Positions 10,925 through 24,195 of a stretch of DNA of 64,000 nucleotides are shown here, one piece after another. How positions within the stretch are numbered: position 1 is the first letter of the stretch; every line of letters begins with the position of its first letter. Source of the DNA: Nelumbo lutea. Its lineage: Eukaryota; Streptophyta; Magnoliopsida; Proteales; Nelumbonaceae. The translations under genes and the position numbers were made by a program. The notes beneath the pieces are model-generated. The model worked only from the letters and a program-made list of their open reading frames with translations, had not been told where the DNA came from and made no database searches. The DNA is taken from contig JAKGHH010000008.1 in the NCBI GenBank assembly GCA_022828595.1, positions 6,499,728 to 6,563,727 on the forward strand. The letters are read 5' to 3'.

Positions 10925-11822
10925 TTATGGTATCTTGAACTTTCAAATTATGTCTATTAGGTCTCTATCGTTAGGGTTGCGTCAAGTCAATCACTGAACT
11001 TCAAAACATGTTTTATGGTATCTTGAACTTTCAAATTATGTCTATTAGGTCTCTATCGTTAATTAACCTTCAGTTAATATTGTCACATGACATCGGATAT
11101 GCATTAAATAATTTCAAAATGGCAAAATTATCCTTATAGTATTTTTTGACAATTCAACCCATTTCGTGTGAGTGTTAAGAGAATGAAAGGGGAAGAAGGG
11201 TTATGGAATCAGGTAGGTGATCGTCTGGTTACAATTGATTGTTGAACGAAGGGTTGTGTCAAGTCAATCACCAAACTTCAAAACGTGTCTCTATAGTATT
11301 TTGAACTTTCAAATTGTGTCTAATAGGTTCCTATCGTTAATTGACCATCAGTCAACATCGTCATGTGACATCAGATATGCATTAAATAAATTTAAAATGG
11401 CAAAATTACCCTTTATGATATTTTTTGACAAATTTACCCATTTTGTCTAAGTGTTAAGAGAATGAAAAGGGAAGAAGGGTTATGAAATCTGACAAGTGGT
11501 CGTCTAGTTACAATTGATCCTTGAATGAGGGATCTTGAACAGGAAAGTAGGAGCTTCAATAGTTGATTGGTGTCAAGTTTCATAACCCTTCTTCCCCTTT
11601 CCTTCTTCTAACACTGAGCCGAAATGGGTAAAATGGTTAGAAAATTATCATAAAGTATGGTTTTGCTATTTTGAAATTATTTAATGTGTACTTGATGTCA
11701 CATGATGGTGTTGACTAATGGTCAACTAATGGTAGGGATTTATTAGAAATAATTTGAAAGTTCAATGTACTTCATAGACACGTTTTGAAGTTTGGGGACT
11801 AACTTGATACAACCCCCTAAGT
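10925..11822. repeat. Direct-direct-inverted repeat array, ~277-bp unit
   Basis: Two head-to-tail units (about 10973-11249 and 11250-11530) share AGGGTTG.GTCAAGTCAATCAC, TTGAACTTTCAAATT, ATATGCATTAAATAA and GGGAAGAAGGGTTATG. A third copy is inverted at about 11568-11822. A perfect 49-bp duplicate (10925-10973 and 11013-11061) sits at the left edge. There is no coding capacity. It could be a MULE-like foldback element that has duplicated. Confidence 0.7.
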
Positions 11823-12281
11823 TCAAGGTACTGTTCAGTAATTTCTCTTATTTTTATTTTAAATCATTAAAAACCTCATGGGTCTTTATTGTCTCTAATA
11901 AAATTCACATGTACTCTCTAATCAAACTCTCTCCAATGTAAATTAGATAAGTTTTTTAGAAAAAATAAATTAAATGGATCATGTTAGGTTAAAGGCCAAC
12001 CTTAACATGTCTTAGCTTGGACCCAAACTAATGTCAAAACCCAATTTCATAATTGTTAAGAAATAAGTTTAAAGCTCGATAACTAATAATGAAAAGATAA
12101 TTAATCTTTTACTATTTTATATCTAAAAAATTGGAAATATATAAAAACTTTAATAAATAACAATTACTTCATTTTTTGCTTAAAAATACATATGATAACA
12201 GTAGTCCGTGCAACACACGAGCCATTGCTATTTGTTATATAATAGATTGAGAGAGACTGGATCTGCTCCTCTCACAAGGCA
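11823..12281. other. Intergenic, nothing recognised
   Basis: AT-rich sequence with no credible frame, RNA gene or terminal repeats. Confidence 0.4.
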
Positions 12282-12390
12282 CCGACCCCACATGCACATC
12301 TTACCATGCATTGAAAACATCTCCTGTATTTATAAGTTATTATTCAGAGGAGATGTTCCTAATGCACAGATATAACTGTGAGGCGCCCGT
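12282..12390. repeat. Short hairpin element, copy 1
   Basis: The arms CATGCATTGAAAACATCTCC and GGAGATGTTCCTAATGCACA are inverted complements with a few mismatches, and the outer parts (CCGACCCCACATG / ACTGTGAGGCGCCCG) also pair roughly. It shares its inner arm with the hairpins at 15418-15550 and 60113-60210. Confidence 0.5.
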
Positions 12391-15300
12391 GTAAGGGGAG
12401 AAATGGAAAAAGAAAGCTGCCAACAAGGTATAGACGGAGACGCTTGTCCATCTTCACATTTGCACGTTGTTATTTGTGAGGCATAGGTATCTCTCCCTTA
12501 ATGAAAAAAAAAAAAAAAAAGAGAGATAGATGGAAGAGATCAGGATGTATTAACCAATCACAAGTGATCACAACAAAGTTCTGAACATATGGGATACATA
12601 TGCCAATGTGATCGGTTACATTATTATATAGTTTGCAATATAGAGCAGTGCAGTAAAAGATATAGGCTCCATTGAGAGGGCCGGCTTTCATGCAGTGGTT
12701 TTTGGTTCTGTGAGGTGGAATCCACTTCATCAGCCTATAAACCATGCTTGATGAAAATCTTGAAGATCCCAAAATGATTGTTTGAATGTAAACTAAATAA
12801 ATAAAACGGTTAAACAAGTTCAAATCTACTGATCATAATACATTATTGGCTGGGAACATCTATCATATTTATATCACTGATATTCTTAATGTGTGGCGGA
12901 GTGAATATGGTCAGTAGATCTGGGTTTCACTCAAAAACATATCCCACTTATGAGGTTATGCACATTTTAATAGAAGTCATCGAAACTTTGTTTGGTTTGA
13001 AGGAAAAAAAAAAAAAGGGAAGGGAAACGAAGAGGAATATAAAAGTTTTTCCTCCTTTTCTTTCAAAAGTGCTAAGCATAGCTTAAATTTAGCAGTGTCA
13101 ATGTCAAGGATGTATAAGGTGTTTTAGGCAATTATATCATATGGTGACATATAAAAGCAATGACTTTCATGTTTAGTTGGCTTTGCAATCCTCCTTCCCT
13201 CATTCCGTATAATCCTTTACTCTCCATTCAATCAATTCTTTCGAGATATTGAGGTAATCCAATCCCAACCTTTTTTTTTTTTGTTGTTCAGCCTTATTAA
13301 TTATCTAACTATTAGACCCCCACCTTGGCCATATTATTTTACAGTTTTAAAAACCGATGCATGTATGTGTATAATATATATATATATATATATATTAGCA
13401 ATAAATAATGTATAAATATGTTTTAAATATGTTATATATATTATTTTATATTTAATTTATATTTTTAAATTTTTTTATTTATAAAAAATATTAAAAATTG
13501 TTATTTGAGACCAAAAAATGGGTTTTTCACGAAAATAGCATGGCAAGGCGCCTATGGCTCCTTGGAATGCATAGATCTCAAAAAATTGCCCAAAATATTA
13601 AAAATCACCCCAATTGGACATTGGAATGCAAAGTTATGGCGAAAATTTTGTACGCATTGAATATGCAACCTGCAACCCGGTCCCTATGTCAAATGGGTCA
13701 ATGGTCGAACTGCTCGGATCAAACAGTTCTTGACTAAGTCAACAGTTTTGACTGTCTAGAGGGTCTTAACTAAAACAAATCCGAAGTTCTAACCAGATAT
13801 GGTTCAAACGGTTTGACCGACCGTATCAATAATGGGTTAAAAATATTGTTATTTTAAAGAAAAATTATAAACAAATATCATGTATTTTGAGGAGTCTCAA
13901 TTATATAGGGTTGGGTCTACGGTTTGTGCCCCAATTATAGTTGGGTCGGGATTGGTTTTTGGTTGCTCTGAACCTAGACCACCTATATGTATGATGATAT
14001 GTATAATTCTGTATGTATATTAGCATCATGGCCCAAAGTATTAATATACATAAGCAAAAATTATACACGGTCATTTCAAATAGACATAATACTTAGATTA
14101 AAAATTAAACGAGTTTTGAGATTTGAGTCAATACATTCATATCGGGTGTATTAACCTTTAAACTGGCCAGAAGTCCAAACTCTAGATGTGATATTGTATG
14201 CCCGATAGGAGATGTATTATATCAATACTATTCACATATTATAAAAATACCCATAGTCTAATGCTTATCTGTAATGTGTGTCAATTTAAATGAATAGCCT
14301 TTTTCTGACTTCTTATACACATGTTAAAAAAAAGAAAAGAATAGGCTCATTGCCATAATTATAATTTAAAATGTATAGCTGTCAAATTTAATTGGGCCTT
14401 ACTAGGACAACCCTGGTAATCCTAATTAATAATTGGGTCAAACTATAAGGTCTGGTCCGGTTCAGAACAGTTTATATACATTTATTTATTAATTATTGGT
14501 TCATGATTGGGTCGACCTTGATTTGTACCCCCATCGACAACATTAATGTTCTCTTGAAAAGTCTTAATTTTATCTTACTATAAGGTGTGGTCCGCTTGTC
14601 AAAACATGGGAAGTGTGGTTTGAATCTTGTGGCGTGGGTAACCAATAATTATTAATTATGAGAATATATAGTAATTATGAAAACTAATAATTTTTATTTT
14701 ATTTTGTCCCTTCTTTTTACCTTAATGGTATTTCTTGCCTGTTGTTAAAATTAATAAATTTTATTTCCATTATGATATTTTGACTTCATGTAAAATATCA
14801 TAAAAATTATTTGACTTTTGATACAGAAATGATTTGGGCACACCAACTGTTAATTTAATTTGATATGGATACACCACATTTTTGCTTCCTATAGTGTGTG
14901 TGCATGGGACATTGATAGAAGCATGAAGAAGACTTCATTGTATAGGGTAAGGCTGCATTGATATTGGAAACTGAACAAGATCTTATCTATCATATATTAA
15001 AATAGGTGGTATTCATAGAAAGAATGGTTATTTCGAATATCAAATAAAAGCATTATTTTTCAAGCATGTGTTTATTTACACTCAAAAAAAAGTATGAGCG
15101 TTAAAACATATGAGCCAGGCTTGGGTAGACTTCTACTTTTCTACTTTTAAAAATATCAAAATACAAAGTATATAAAATACTTTTATATTGATATTTTTGC
15201 TTTGAAAACTGTTCAGGTAAAACAAATTGAAATGTATACTTTTCAAAATAGAAGTACCATTTTTTGTTTGTCAAAAGCATATTCACTTATACTTCCGGTG

Positions 15301-15417
15301 ACGGTTTCTGGAGGTTTTGTGGTCTAAGACCGACGATATTATATGACTCTAGCAACGACAAACAGAGGTAGGGATAGTACAACCCCACAAGTCACAATTA
15401 CAAAGAAAAGAAACCGA
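12391..15417. other. AT-rich intergenic stretch
   Basis: No gene supported. It holds A- and T-runs (about 12505-12520 and 13270-13282), a TA run near 13373-13396, and a long low-GC tract to about 15300. Frames here have no family resemblance. Confidence 0.4.
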
Positions 15418-15550
15418 ATCAGCCCCCCACAGCACATTTCCACCATGTATTAGGAATATATCTCTCAATGAGGACATTGTTATTCTGGATATTATCATTG
15501 GGAGATGTTCTCAATATATAGCGGGGATGTACTGTAGGAGGGGGGCTGAT
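15418..15550. repeat. Short hairpin element, copy 2
   Basis: The ends are ATCAGCCCCCC and GGGGGGCTGAT. Inner arms (CAGCACATTTCCACCATGTA / ATATAGCGGGGATGTACTGT and TATCTCTCAATGA / TCATTGGGAGATG) pair over most of the element. It belongs with the hairpins at 12282 and 60113 by its ATTAGGAA-type inner arm. Confidence 0.55.
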
Positions 15551-15639
15551 TTGAACTCGAAAAAGAAAAGGAGATCTTGCAAACCAAAATTTAAGAAATT
15601 TGGAAGAAAAGATTGGACTTGATGGGCTATCCGGTTAGC

Positions 15640-17592
15640 TGCCTGCACGGTAGACATGCCGGTACTTCAAACCAAACTTGAACTGAGTTTTCAGGGCAAC
15701 TCAGTCTTCAAGGATGCTCCTTATGCTCCACGGCGGTTGAGTTTTATTGCGCAGACAAGAGATGGCAACTCAGTCTTTGAAGTTTAAGGCTAAATTATCG
15801 GCTTTCCAAGCAGCCCAGGTTTTGACCATAATGACAGTGGCCTCGCCCAGAAAAATAAGCCTTTATGTCTAGAACTTTTCCACTGCAATTTCTAGCAATG
15901 ACAGCCACATAACATTTATTCCTCTTAATGCATGATGCGTCAAAATTTATTTTGATAGCATTACTTTCAGGGCATTTCCAAACGATTGATTTTCATTCTT
16001 TGTAGCTTTTCCTTCATTTAGATGAGCATTCACAAACTCAGAAAAAGCAATTCCTGCCTTTTCAATAACTTGAGGTGGGGGAGACTCAATATTTTCAAAT
16101 ATCTTATGGTTTCTCTACTCTTCCAAATGGACCATAAAATAAAAACGGTTTTTCTAACTTATTTTCTTTGTTATGCGATGACATTCTCTCCCACCACCCT
16201 TTCATACTTCCATCTCTAGGACGACCAGTATTTGGATAAACCATCATCCAAATTTGATTTGAACAAGTACACAACTTGAATATATGATTGGTATCTTCAA
16301 TCTCTCCACATTGAGCACAAGTGTCATCAATATTAAATCCCCTTTTTTTTAACCCAAAACTTTACTCCAGGTGGAGGGGCGACCACCTGGAGTCTATCTC
16401 TTAGAAGCAGCACAAGTGTCATCAATATTAACTTATTTTCTTTGAATAAGACGAGCCAAATCCCCTTTTTTCAACCTATCTCTAGTGGGGAGTCTATCTC
16501 TTAGAAGCAGCAAAAGAAAAACTTTTAGCTTTGGGGGACAATTTAGATTCCAGATTTTGGGATACCAATTAAAAGAACCAGAAGAATCTCCTCTACATTT
16601 GTTTTCTGTTGCTTTATCAAGATAAGAAGGAGAATTTTCCTTTTGGCTCGAGTCTCCAAATAAGCTCATCATCTTTATTCACTGAAGGGACAAAGATAGA
16701 TTTTATTTTTTGCTATCCTCCCTCCATACTCTTCTATCTTCATCAATAAAATCACTAACCAAGTAACCAGAACATTAGGATTATCAATGCTATCACTACT
16801 TTTTTCTGCAAGGGATTAATTTCCTGCCCACTTATCATACCAGAAGTTTATTGATTTACCATTACCTAATATCCAGCCATTTAGGACTTCTCTAGTTTGA
16901 AGAATTCCTCTCAAAGCCCAAGAAATCCCCTTTCAATACTAATAGTCTATAAATTTTTATTTTTCAAGTATTTGTATTTTACCACTCTCACCCATAAATT
17001 ATCCTCACTTTTTTCAAAAATTTCCAACCCAATTTTGTAATATTTGCTTCATTTACCCAATGAAGCTTTTTCAAGCCGAGCCCACCCTATTTTTTTGGGG
17101 AGAAAACACTATCCCATTTCATTAGGTGGGTCGGTTTTCTTGTCATTTGAACTGTTCCACATTTTTTTTTGCATTTATTAGTATATTCTATAACATTTCC
17201 TGGGATTCTGAGATTTCTCATAATAAACTGGGGCATCATGGAAATTGCCGAATCAATAAAAACTAATCTACCCGCAAGAGAGAGATTTGAGATATAATTT
17301 TGCATCAACTTTCTCCCTTAAATAGCTGAAAGTACTTTTTTTTATGCGACTCTTCCCTGAATAATCAGAGCTCCCAAATAAAATTTTGATTCCTTATCCT
17401 TGGCAGAATCTTTTGGAGTTTTTATGGAATATTTCTAGAGAAATTCACAGCTGACTTGAAAAAATCTGGGTATTGACCCAAGGCCTCAGCAAATTTATTT
17501 CAAATCTCTTTTATAATAGTTTTAGCGGGGAAAATAGTTTTACCAAAGATAAGACAATCATCTGCAAACTTTTACGAGTTTGATGACGATTG
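15640..17592 (-). mobile_element. Degenerate LINE (RT end, zf-RVT, RNase H)
   Basis: Read on the minus strand, the RT C-terminus (LSLAGRLVFIDSAISMMPQF, about 17200-17300) is followed by a zinc-binding RT-associated part (NWYPKIWNLNCPPKLKVFLL, about 16530-16600) and an RNase H part (KINFDASCIKRNK, about 15940). Many stops and frameshifts are present. A ~100-bp internal duplication repeats CAAGTGTCATCAATATTA (16318, 16411 region) and GAGTCTATCTCTTAGAAGCA (16389, 16491). The RNase H differs in type from the KFNFDGS-type LINEs in the IST1 intron. Ends are approximate and no target duplication was found. Confidence 0.65.
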
Positions 17593-18170
17593 TAAGAGTA
17601 TAAATATAAACCAGTCTGAGGACGTCCTTTTGGGCCGGTCCATAGCATCCAACAATCCAAACCTGACCGGATCTAGGTCTCTAGACCGGGCCGATCACCA
17701 CTGAAATCAAACCCATGTTTATGGTACCCGATCTAGGAGGGTTCGACCGCACTCTCGTGGTTTTTTTTTTCAGAACCGGATCAATGTATCGAGGACTAAA
17801 AGCGCGGAACCGCACACAATGAGGAGTAATGACACGGGCGCCATGACAGCGCTTCACTTTTCCACGATGACTCGTGAGATCCACCCACAAGTAATCGTAT
17901 AGAATAGTCGTAGGAACTAGAGAGATTGTTGAAATAAAGTCAACCGCGGCAATTTTTTGTTTTTCATTTTGATTACTTCGTTACTCGAATCGAATCAAAT
18001 TCTGGGAAGCTTCGATCAATTTTATTTTTATTCTTCTTCCAATTCCCCGTCGCAGATCCCTAGATGTAAATCTTTTTACCAGACGAGGCAAGGTCTTTTT
18101 GATTGATCGAACCATTCAAATTAAAATTGGAACTCAGGACAGGAACCTCTGATCATTTTCCTACCGAATA
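17593..18170 (+). promoter_or_regulatory. 5' flank and leader of the IST1-like gene
   Basis: About 580 bases before the ATG. The part after ~17930 is probably promoter or 5' UTR. I saw no decisive TATA box. The 17630-17770 part has GGCCGG/ACCGG-rich text that resembles decayed repeats. Confidence 0.3.
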
Positions 18171-21100
18171 ATGCTTCATAGGAGCTTCAAGGCCGCGAAA
18201 TGGTAACCTTTATCTGCTTTTGAGACCCTATTTTAAGTTCCTCTGTTTCCCTGTAAGTTGTGTATGCATGTCTGTACAAGTTCTTGTCCAAAATTTGTAA
18301 ATGATTTAGGTTCTGCGGTTTTATTAAGGAATTGTAGAATTCTAGGGCTTTGTTGTTAGAGATTGATTTTATTTGTGATTTTGCACCTATTTATTGATTT
18401 CTGTTGTGTGGTGCAGCAAGACATCCTTGAAGCTTGCGGCATCTCGTTTGAAGCTTCTAAAGAATAAGAGAGATGCGCAGGTGAAGCAGTTAAAGAGAGA
18501 ATTGGCCAAGCTTATTGAGTCTGGACAGGAGCAGACTGCTAGAATCCGGGTATGTCTTGAACTTTTAACCCACCACCAGCGTTTTTTATGTGTGTCTACT
18601 GGGAGACTTTTAGATTTTGGTGAGAAGTTGATCTTCTTTGCTATCAATTATGTTTCATTGTTATTAGTTTTTAATTTCCTCGTTGTCTATCTTGCATTTG
18701 TTTCTTGTTTATCATATTGAATATTTCAAATGTAATTGATAAGCTGTTCTGCCTGTAATTGTGTATTCTTTGTTGGAGATGAATTATTCTGATTTGTGAT
18801 TATGACGAGATGTATTCAACTTGCTTCAACATACATAATATTTTAATGGCATCTCCAGACGAAGTCTAGTGGCCAGTAAACAGGTCAGAGATCCTAAATT
18901 CCTAACTAATAAAACGTTATTTAAGAAAACATGCTAACCAGTTGGCAACCACCATTGCGTTTTGTTTGCTCCTGCTTATTTATTTTGACGACAGATACAT
19001 CCTTCATAAAATATTTAAATTGCAAAATAATTCTTTCCCAATCAGGACGGATGAATATGTTATATAGGAACCTCCCTAGGTAGTAAATAGAATTTCTAGT
19101 ACATGCCTTTTTTGAATGAAAAAACAAATAAAAATAGAATATATGAGAGATGGGATGATAACCACTTCAAGGGAGTTGGACCTCCTAAAGCTCTCTACAT
19201 GGAGACTTTTTTTTTTTTTTCAAGTGAATTACTTCTTCATTAATAGTTGATCACTTGCAAGACAAATATATAGACCAATTAGGAAACTAACACAACTGCA
19301 TCCGGATGAGCTGGAGACAAAATTGCACACACCAGGCTGGACTACCTATCATGAGTGAACATTACCAGTGTTCACTGTGGGCCCCATCTGTACTGAACAC
19401 TGGCGTGTTCACTCGTGATAGGTAGCCCAGCCCGGTGTTTACAATTTTGTCTCCAGCTAATCTGGGCTCAACACAACTGACTGCTTATCTAGACATCTTA
19501 CACATAATATCCCACTAATTCACTTAACCACAAACTACTAAAGAGGTTCAAAATAAGAAACTAGCTACTGGACACGTAACATCCACCCTTCTTAGGGAAG
19601 ATCTTGTCTTGAAGATCTAGGCTCCACTAGGATCCCAAATTGTTCTCAACTTCTTTTTGAGAAAAGGTTAACCAGATTTCATTAAAATAAGCAGAGAGTA
19701 CTTGAGCAGATGCATTACAGTAAAATAACCCGAATCAGCTAAATAAAAGATTACAAGGGGGGAAGCCTATTGCTGTACAGATTTTCTAGTCTTGCTCCAA
19801 TTTCAGCTAATCCATCTGCAATATGATTCAGCTCCCTCGGTATCCACAGCAAGTTTGCATTTAGGTCTTCCAAGGAGTCTCTTGCCTCAGCCAGATAATG
19901 ACTCAACCTCCAAAGACACCCCTCCTTATCCTTCAGCCACTTAATGGTATTAGCTGAATCTCCTACAATAGATTAGTTCTGAATGCCCGATCTTTTTATT
20001 ATTCTGATTCCAGTAAGAGCAGCCATCACTTCAGCTTTAGTTGAGTCAGCATAGCCGATTGGGCCACTGAAAACCTAGCAGATGTTACCCAGTTCGTCCC
20101 TCAAAATACCCCCAATCCCAGCTATACCAGGATTGCCTGCAGCACTTCCATCAAAGTTTAAAGTCATCCCTCCTTCGTTAAGAGGTACATGCGGTCTCTG
20201 GATGATTGAGGGTTGATTGGAAGAAACAAAATTGTTTGGATATTTCTGTTGAGATCATTGAGAGAGAGTCATTGAAACAGCTCTGAATTAGCAGTCCAGA
20301 GATTACAATGAAAGTAGATATCTGAGATTAACTCTTAAAGAGATCTGATTTTGTTATCGAATAAACACTTGTTTCTTTCCTCCCAAACTCCCCACAGAAC
20401 TGCACGTAGCACTGTTTGCCAGTAAACTTTACCTCTTTTGCTTAGGCCTGAACCCTGCCACTGGTGAAGAAATTCCTGAATATGCTTTGGAAAAACCCAA
20501 TTGTAACCAGCCGGGTTTAAGAAGTGACACCAAATCTTTTGAGTGAATTTGCAGTGGATAAGCAGATGATCAGCTGATTCACCTTCTCTAAGGCATAACA
20601 AACGGGCATGAGGAGAAATATAAGATCTTCCCAAACTTTTTTTTCTGAAGGTCATAGGTATTTATTCTCTGTAGGCATGCTTCCCATACAAAGAAACAGA
20701 CTCTTGATGGAATGTGACTGCACCATATCTTCTTGAAAGGGAAAGAGGAACTTTGTTCATCTGCTGTTAGAGCCTTGAACATAGATTTGGAAGAAAAATC
20801 ATCCTTTGGGTGGAGGGTCCACACTTGGGCGTCAATGGAGAGACGAGAGGTGTAGACTTCTTTAATGGTGTGAAAGAGGTCCGTGAGGTCTGATATCTCT
20901 ATGTCCCTTAGGGTCTTCTGAGGTTTAGGTTCAAATTATTATCAACGGGAAGGTCAGGAAGACAAGAGGAGACAATTGAGTCTTGATCTAAAGAGAGATT
21001 GAAGAGTCTAGTGAAAGAGTATGCTAGGGTGGAGTTCCCCCACCAGAGGTCTTTCCAGAATTTTATTTTAGTACAATTTCCCACTTTATATCTAATGAAA

Positions 21101-24100
21101 GGAAGGAAAAAAAGAATGCGAAGAGACTATACTTTTCCAAGGATTTGAAGTCTTTACCCGGTTCAAATGAAGATTGCTATCACAACCATTTGCACTTGTT
21201 CCATATTTGCTTGAGACGACAGCTGCCCAAAGAGCTCTGGACTTAATAGGGAACATCCAAAGCCATTTGCTCGAAAGAGAGGTATTTTTCTCTTTTAGAT
21301 GTCCAACTCCCAATCCTCCCTCCTCCTTCGGCTTACTCACTTGGTCCCAACTTACCAAGTGGTTTCTTTTCTCCCCTCCTTCCCAAAGAAAGTTTCTTTG
21401 GATTTTCTCTAAGAGGTTTCTCACTTTAGTTGGAATTTGGAAGACCGAATAGTAATAGATTGGTAGATTTGCTAGGGAGACCTTTAAGAGAATGAGTCTT
21501 CCCCCTTTTGACAGTTAACATTTTTTCCAGGAAGCTAGTTTCTTTTCACACTTCTCCACCACCGGCCCCCAAAAGTTAGTTTCTCAACTTCGTAACAGTT
21601 AATAGTACACTTCCTTCTCCATGCATTGCACTTTGTTGGTATAGAGTTAAGATTAACACATGAATCATGGGACAGATCTTGGATTCTATCCCTCTAATGA
21701 TTTTTTTTTTATCAGCAACACAGAAAAAGATTCGTTAAATTAAAAAATCATGTACAACAAGAAGTTGTGGGCAGACAAGAAGTCCAAAGGAAATCCCACT
21801 GATTACAACATAATCCGAAGTATAGCCCAAAAGACAATTCCACTAATTACAACCCAACCCCAAAGATAACCCAAAGGAAATCCCACTAACTACAACATAG
21901 CCCAGAACATAGATTGTCTTTGAACTCCTTGCTTAGCTAGACCATCAACAATGCTGTTAGCTGATCTCCTAATCCATCTTATTTGAATCACCATGTCTTT
22001 AGAAATCTGCTTGAAGCGCCTGAGCTCATTCCTTAGCCTCCAAATTACTCCTTCCCCTTTCTTCTGCCAGTTTACAACAATTTTTGAGTCCCCTTCAATA
22101 ATCAACCTGTTAATCCCCAATTCTTTAGCTTTATCAACACCATATACTGCTGCCTTCAGTTCTGAGCTCACCACATCACCATGCTGAATAGGACCTGAGA
22201 ATATGTCTATCATATTTCCATTCTCTTCCTTATTACCCCCACCAATACCCGTTGGGCCAGGATTTCCCAAATGGCTACTATCAAAATTTAGTTTCTTCGA
22301 CCTAGCATCCAGAGGGGACCAGAATTCACTTACAATAGATCTTCTAGATGTAGTGTTTGCAATTGTTCCCCATGATCTGAAGAAGTCTTTTGTCTTAACA
22401 TCAGCAAACAGTTTTAATGCTTTCACCCAATGCGCCATCCTTAAAGTTATCACTTTAATCACAGCTTCTTTGCTTCTTTCCTTATCACCAAAGATCCTCA
22501 GATTTCTTTCTTCCCAAATTGTCCAAGCCACTGCTGCTCTAGTGCATCTTCCTATAACTCTGCCTCTCCTTTTAGAACACCTGAAAATGTGAGAGCTAAA
22601 GAGGTCTTCCAGATTAGCAGGAGTCCAGCTGCATCCAAACAAAAGGGAAAACCACTCCTAGACATAATTAGCAAAAGGATAGGAGATTAAGAGATGAAAG
22701 ACAGTCTCACCGTTCAGCTTACATAAGGAACATCAATTTGGGGACAAACACCTGTTTGGTCTTTTTCTCTGAAGCAGGCCACATGTATTAATGGAGCCAT
22801 GGAATACTTCCCAACAGAAAGCATTGACTTTAGGAGGGATGGGCCTAAACCAAATCTCCTTGACAGGGAAGGGAGAAGAGGAGGTGGCAACAAGAGAATT
22901 CAAAAAGGATTTGCAAAAGAAGGGCCTTGACTGATTTAGAACCCAAACTCTAGAATCTGAATGAGAACAGTACTCAACATGGTACTCCAAAAGTTTAGCT
23001 GGAATTGAACATCTTTGATAACTGAATAAAGTGCCTTCAGAACTTTCAAAGGTGTTCTTGTGATTAGAATCAGTTTTCACATCTTTGAGGACCGTGTGAA
23101 ACATATCTTCCTCAATGATGGGTATATCATTGAAAGAGTGGTAAACAATAATCTCAATAGTTGATTCTTGTTATTTGGCCTCTTCTAGCATGCCAATTTC
23201 TTTTTTTTTTCATCTTCATAAGCAAGAGGATCGCATTGTAGATCAAAATTTGCACATAATAAACCAACTTTCTGGAGGGTTTCCTTTAGAATGTGAAATT
23301 ATTCTTCATAGTCTTTATGTAACAGCTTAAGTCCTTCTATCTTCAAGAATTTCCTTCCATCTTTAGGATCTCAATTTCTTCATCCATCTGAACAAAGGTT
23401 AAAAACCCTTATACCTTATCAAAGGTATAAAAAAACTATTTGATACAGGCCTTTTTTGAATGAAAACAAAATAAATAAAAACAGAACAAGTGAACAATGT
23501 TAGCAAGTGTAGCTAATGAAAGGAGTAGCTCATGCAGTGAGATGCTGAGTGTAATGAATGTAATTGTTAATTCTGTATTGGTTCATTTAACTGAAGACTT
23601 TGGCTCTCATCTGTCCCACCCAGAATTTCCTTCTTTGTGTGGAAAACTATTTTTGGGCAGATCGATACCTATTAAATTCAGCAAAAGAAGAGGATAAGAC
23701 AACTTTTTATTTTACCTCATGTGTGTATTTTGTACTTGAAAGACAAAAAGTCTTTCAATCATCTCCTCACCAATTGTGTCATTACTAGATGACTGCAGTT
23801 TTCCTATTCATGGGCAGAGTAGGAACTTATCATTGTATACTTTATTTAGCCGGTGGAAAGGCAAGAACTTGGCTTATGAGGCAGAATCTACTGGACCTGT
23901 TTGGGAAGAAAGAAAAATAGGAAAAAAAATTGAAAACAGGAGTGTTTCCTTTGAAGTGCTCAATGAGCGGATGACCTTTGAAGGAAATTTCATGAATCAA
24001 TCCATGAAATTCGGGGCCTTTTCCCTTAGTTAATTATAGTTTAATCTCAACTCTTGTCAAAGACATGTGAGAGGTGCATCATGAGAGATGAGGTGTATTA

Positions 24101-24142
24101 TGTATAGAAATACTATGTATTTAGATGATATATTTATATTTG

Positions 24143-24195
<53 letters not shown>

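Noticed and set aside
13498..13737. 79-codon frame with Arg/Lys-rich text
   Set aside because: It lies in AT-rich repeat-like DNA with GGTCCGG/GGTTCAAAC text nearby; no family match.
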